From assembly GCA_959599915.1 (NCBI GenBank), contig CAUGJE010000006.1:62001-126000 (forward strand): 64,000 nucleotides of DNA. Reading direction: 5' to 3'. This stretch comes from an uncultured Collinsella sp. GTDB taxonomy: Bacteria; Actinomycetota; Coriobacteriia; Coriobacteriales; Coriobacteriaceae. A program made the translations under genes and the position numbers. Each line of letters opens with the position of its first letter. The first letter of the stretch is position 1. This document shows, one piece after another, positions 61,100 through 64,000 of the stretch. Under the pieces are notes generated by a model that had not been told where the DNA came from, did no database searches, and was given only the letters and a program-made list of their open reading frames with translations.

Positions 61100-63250
61100 C
61101 TAGTACTGGCTCTCGTGCTTGCTGAAGAAGTCGAAGCGCGGGGGTAGCGGCTTCACGCGGTGCTCGCCGGGCTTCTCGCCCAGGCTCTCCACAAACTCAT
61201 CCGTGGAGGCGAAGATGTTATCCCAGCTAAAGAAGGCGACCGGGTCAACGTCGAAGTACTCGCAGATGAGCTCGCAGCCGGCAGGGACGATGCCGTGCAT
61301 GAGCACGGTCGCCACGCGCAGCTCGGTAAAGGCGTCGACGAGGGCCTGCGTCATTGCGGCGTTTGCCGGCTCGCCCTCGAGCTTGTTGGCGGCCTTAGAG
61401 GCGTCGCTCCAGCGCTTGTTGGCGGCACGCAGGTAGTCGTCGCACACGGCGAGCGCGCGGTGCGTCTCGAACTTGTACATGGCTTGCTCAAAGGCGAGAG
61501 CTGCCTGCTCGGCGGCTTCGACCACAGTGGCGGAGGCGGCGCCGGCGGGGATGCAGCCGTTGCGATAGGGGCTCTCGTCGCTCTCCTTGATGGCGACGCC
61601 GTAGAAGCAGCTGCGGGCCAGGCGGTTGAAGACGCCGGTCAGCAGCGCGCTCTCCTTAAGGGCCGGATCGATAACGCGCTTGTCGTCGCAGGCACGCACC
61701 TCGTTGCCGTCCTTGTCCTTGCCGGTCACACGCGTGTCGTATGCCTTGGGGCTAAAGCTCACCGGCTTCTCGGATAGGCCGAGCGACAGCCAGTGCGCGC
61801 GCATCTGCTCGCAGGTGTAGTGGTTGAGCAGGTCGTCTGCCGGCGGGGGAGGGGTCTGCGAGGACGAGCTCGCCTTTTTGCCCATGTAGAGCAGGTGATA
61901 GCAGGCGCTGACGGTGCTCTGCGTAAGGTCCCAACCCAGGGCCTCCCACATGGCGGTTTGCGCGATGCAGTAGAAATAGATGTTGTCCTGACCGATGAAC
62001 TGGTAGATCTGCGCGTCGTCCGAGCACCACCAGTCGCGCCAGTCGAGCGAGCTGTGCTGGTAGGTGGGCACGGGGACCTGCGTGGAATCGGCGGCGGGCT
62101 CGCCCATGAGGGCGGCATCCTGGGCGGCGACGCCCTCGGTCACGCCGGCGGCCTTGGCATCGCGTGCGAGCACGGTGCGAGTGTAGCTGATGGGCGCCCA
62201 CAGGCTCTCGGGCCAGCACCAGCAGGTGACGTCGGTTACGCCGTCAACCTCGGGCACCGGAACGCCCCAGTCGATGTTGCCGGTGATGCGGAAGGGCACG
62301 AGCGCCTTGCCGCTGCGGAAGCGCACGCCGCCGTTGGCGAGCACCGCGTGGGCGTCGTCGCGCTCCTTCCAGCTGGGGAAGGTGACGGTAAAGCTGCTCT
62401 TGTTGCCCTCGGGCTCCAGCACGGTGTGCTCGGGGAGCTGGTCCTCGACGGCATCGAAGGCCTCGCGGAACTTGTTCTGGATGTAGAGCTGAGCCGGCAG
62501 CAGCCACTCCTCCATGGTCTTGGAGACCACGGAGCGAACCTGCGGGTTCTGGGCGAGCTTGGCGGTGTAGGTCTTCATAAAGTCGAGGTAGGCCGGCAGG
62601 TCAAAGTAGAGATTGTCGACCGGGCGCAGCTCGGGCACCTCGCCGGTGAGCTGGCTCTTGGGCGCGATGAGCTCCTCGGGCTCAAACTGGTGGCCCAGAT
62701 CGCACTCGTCGGCATAAGCCTTCTCGGACTTGCAGCCCTGGATGGGGCAGCGGCCGATGACCTGGCGGCCGTTGAGGAACGTGCCGGCCTTGGCATCGTA
62801 GAACTGCAGCGTGGAGCGCTTGGAGATGGTGCCCTGCTCGTGCAGGCGCTCGATAATCTCGGCAGTCACCTCGTTGTGGATCTGGGCCGCCGGCTCAAGG
62901 CCCGAGCCGCCGTAGATGTCGCAGCTGATGTTGTAGTTGTTGAGGGTCGCGGCCTGGCGGGAGTGATTGGACTCGACATACTCGCCGATGGACTTGTCGT
63001 AGCCCTCGTTCTCCTTGAGCTTGCGGTAGCTCTCCATGATGGGCGAACCGTAGCAGTCGGTGCCCGAGGTGAAGATGACGTTTTCGCGGCCCAGGCGGTC
63101 GCGCAGGAAGCGGGCGAAGAAGTCGGCCGGGACAAAGACGCCGCCGACGTGGCCAAAGTGCAGACCCTTGTTGCCGTAGGGCTCGCCGGCGGTAACGATG
63201 GCGCGGCGCGGCCAGCTGGGACGGTCGTTCATGGAGTATTTGGATGCCAT
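61100..63250 (-). CDS. Divergent methionyl-tRNA synthetase-like class I ligase
   Basis: This 716-residue protein has a class I synthetase core of the MetRS type. The HIGH motif reads HFGHVGG in AGEPYGNKGLHFGHVGG, TSGTDCYGSPIMES follows, and a zinc-knuckle-like CPIQGC...CDLGH is near residue 180. The C-terminal helical domain is present. The KMSKS loop reads GKKASSSSQ, so the second lysine is missing, with a proline run after it. It may be a true but unusual MetRS or a paralogue with another role. AAGGAG lies before ATG 63250; upstream reading is not coding-like. Confidence 0.75.
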   Translation of the reverse strand: MASKYSMNDRPSWPRRAIVTAGEPYGNKGLHFGHVGGVFVPADFFARFLRDRLGRENVIFTSGTDCYGSPIMESYRKLKENEGYDKSIGEYVESNHSRQAATLNNYNISCDIYGGSGLEPAAQIHNEVTAEIIERLHEQGTISKRSTLQFYDAKAGTFLNGRQVIGRCPIQGCKSEKAYADECDLGHQFEPEELIAPKSQLTGEVPELRPVDNLYFDLPAYLDFMKTYTAKLAQNPQVRSVVSKTMEEWLLPAQLYIQNKFREAFDAVEDQLPEHTVLEPEGNKSSFTVTFPSWKERDDAHAVLANGGVRFRSGKALVPFRITGNIDWGVPVPEVDGVTDVTCWCWPESLWAPISYTRTVLARDAKAAGVTEGVAAQDAALMGEPAADSTQVPVPTYQHSSLDWRDWWCSDDAQIYQFIGQDNIYFYCIAQTAMWEALGWDLTQSTVSACYHLLYMGKKASSSSQTPPPPADDLLNHYTCEQMRAHWLSLGLSEKPVSFSPKAYDTRVTGKDKDGNEVRACDDKRVIDPALKESALLTGVFNRLARSCFYGVAIKESDESPYRNGCIPAGAASATVVEAAEQAALAFEQAMYKFETHRALAVCDDYLRAANKRWSDASKAANKLEGEPANAAMTQALVDAFTELRVATVLMHGIVPAGCELICEYFDVDPVAFFSWDNIFASTDEFVESLGEKPGEHRVKPLPPRFDFFSKHESQY

Positions 63251-63383
63251 GGGACTCCTTCGCATATAGGTAAGAGCGCGGCCGGGCACGGGGTTCGGCG
63301 GCGCGGTGGTCAATTCGTGCATATCGTTCGACATTATCGCACATGCGGGCGGGTGCGTGGCAGGGGCGCTATCCTAAGATGCT

Positions 63384-63950
63384 ATGAATGAGATTTCCAA
63401 CATACATGCGTTTGAGGACGAGGTTTTTCTGCACGCTTGCTTCGTGTGGGGGATGGCCGTGATCGCGGTGTTTGCCGTGTGCCTGGTGCCGGTGTTTATG
63501 CTGTTGGGCGGGCCTGCGGACTTGGACGCGGCTGAGGCGGGCGGCTGGACCACCGTCGTGGGCTGGATGGTCGGTGTGGCTGCGGTTTCTGCAGCGTCGT
63601 TTGCCGTGCACGAGCTGGTGCATGCGGTGTTTTTTAAGCTGCTGGCGCCTGCGGGCGCGCATGTGACCTTTGGCGCGAATCGTGAGACGGCGATGATCTA
63701 TGCCTGCGCCGAGGGCGTCGTGTATTCGCGTCGGCGGTACATGGCCATTTGCCTGGCGCCGACGGTTGTTGTGACGACAGCGTTTGCCCTGGGGTTTGCG
63801 TTTTCGGGCTATCCGCTGCTGTGCTATCTGGCGGCCGGCTTGCATTTGTCGGGCTGTGTAGGCGACTGGTATTACGTGTGGACCATTTTGCGCGACCGCC
63901 GCATTGTCGCCTGCGAGGATACGTCCTTTGGCGTGCGCTTTTTTGGGTGA
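63384..63950 (+). CDS. DUF3267 membrane metalloprotease-like protein
   Basis: This 188-residue protein has about four hydrophobic segments. The second half of the first pair carries FAVHELVHAVFFKLL, an HExxH motif inside a membrane helix, as in DUF3267 and site-2-protease-like proteins. GANRETAMIYACAEGVVYSRRRYM and ICLAPTVVV are family-like blocks. Substrate unknown. The next gene begins 10 bases after its stop, so it may share an operon with queH. Confidence 0.75.
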   Translation: MNEISNIHAFEDEVFLHACFVWGMAVIAVFAVCLVPVFMLLGGPADLDAAEAGGWTTVVGWMVGVAAVSAASFAVHELVHAVFFKLLAPAGAHVTFGANRETAMIYACAEGVVYSRRRYMAICLAPTVVVTTAFALGFAFSGYPLLCYLAAGLHLSGCVGDWYYVWTILRDRRIVACEDTSFGVRFFG

Positions 63951-63960
63951 GGAGATGTCG

Positions 63961-64000
63961 ATGAAGTCGTTGTTGCTGCATGCGTGCTGTGCACCATGCT
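63961..64000 (+). CDS. queH: Epoxyqueuosine reductase QueH (partial, N-terminus only)
   Basis: Only 13 codons are inside the window: MKSLLLHACCAPC. The LLLHxCCAPC start with adjacent cysteines is the QueH (formerly DUF208) signature that binds an iron-sulfur cluster and completes queuosine synthesis in tRNA. GGAG lies six bases before ATG 63961. Confidence 0.7.
   Translation, partial: MKSLLLHACCAPC

Overview
The window looks like a chromosomal segment of a Coriobacteriia member, most likely Collinsella. This is inferred from the uniformly high G+C coding sequence, the anaerobe gene set (superoxide reductase, formate-THF ligase, sugar PTS, class 3 fructose bisphosphatase) and surface proteins with LANTG-like or membrane anchors. 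No rRNA or tRNA gene, complete insertion sequence, prophage or CRISPR array was seen. The first ~850 bases are much richer in A+T than the rest and hold the start of a radical SAM peptide maturase, so the left edge is probably the end of an acquired island.

Layout. 1-7.7 kb: partial radical SAM/SPASM maturase, lactaldehyde reductase, M42 peptidase, mnmA, cysK divergent from an Rrf2 regulator, a small holin-like membrane protein and a YerC repressor. 7.9-14.7 kb: an AddB/AddA-like helicase-nuclease pair. 14.8-19.1 kb: a beta-glucoside operon (LicT antiterminator, PTS IIBC, 6-phospho-beta-glucosidase) with a promoter, upstream direct repeats, leader terminator and antiterminator-like sites. 19.2-31.5 kb: dnaE, a SWIM-SNF2 helicase, superoxide reductase, an NAD-synthetase-like protein with both active sites degraded, and ruvCAB. 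31.6-38.8 kb: formate-THF ligase, a membrane protein, a CDF metal exporter, a double zinc-ribbon protein, a YhcG-type nuclease and a small PH-like protein. 38.9-43.1 kb: secreted proteins, comprising a Tat-exported lectin/PI-PLC surface gene split by one in-frame TAG and two paralogous lipoproteins. 43.5-49.2 kb: fchA-folD, a MITE-like element, a C69 dipeptidase, a phasin-like protein and AarF. 49.3-53.9 kb: a cobalamin riboswitch followed by two surface proteins with transcobalamin-like DUF4430 domains. 54-64 kb: two GtrA proteins, fbp, degV, a TIM-barrel protein, a 56-residue membrane protein, an RNA m5C methyltransferase, a divergent methionyl-tRNA-synthetase-like protein, a DUF3267 protein and the first codons of queH.

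How the genes may work together. Fhs (31.7 kb), FchA and FolD form a C1-tetrahydrofolate route. FolD here has lost the cyclohydrolase lysine and glutamine, so FchA probably supplies that step. The B12 riboswitch upstream of DUF4430 proteins points to corrinoid-repressed surface capture of corrinoids; this is the most interesting system in the window. Intergenic DNA carries several perfect inverted repeats (arms of 20-35 bp), two of which share the same outer 14 bp, and one ~240-bp AT-rich element with ~40-bp terminal inverted repeats.
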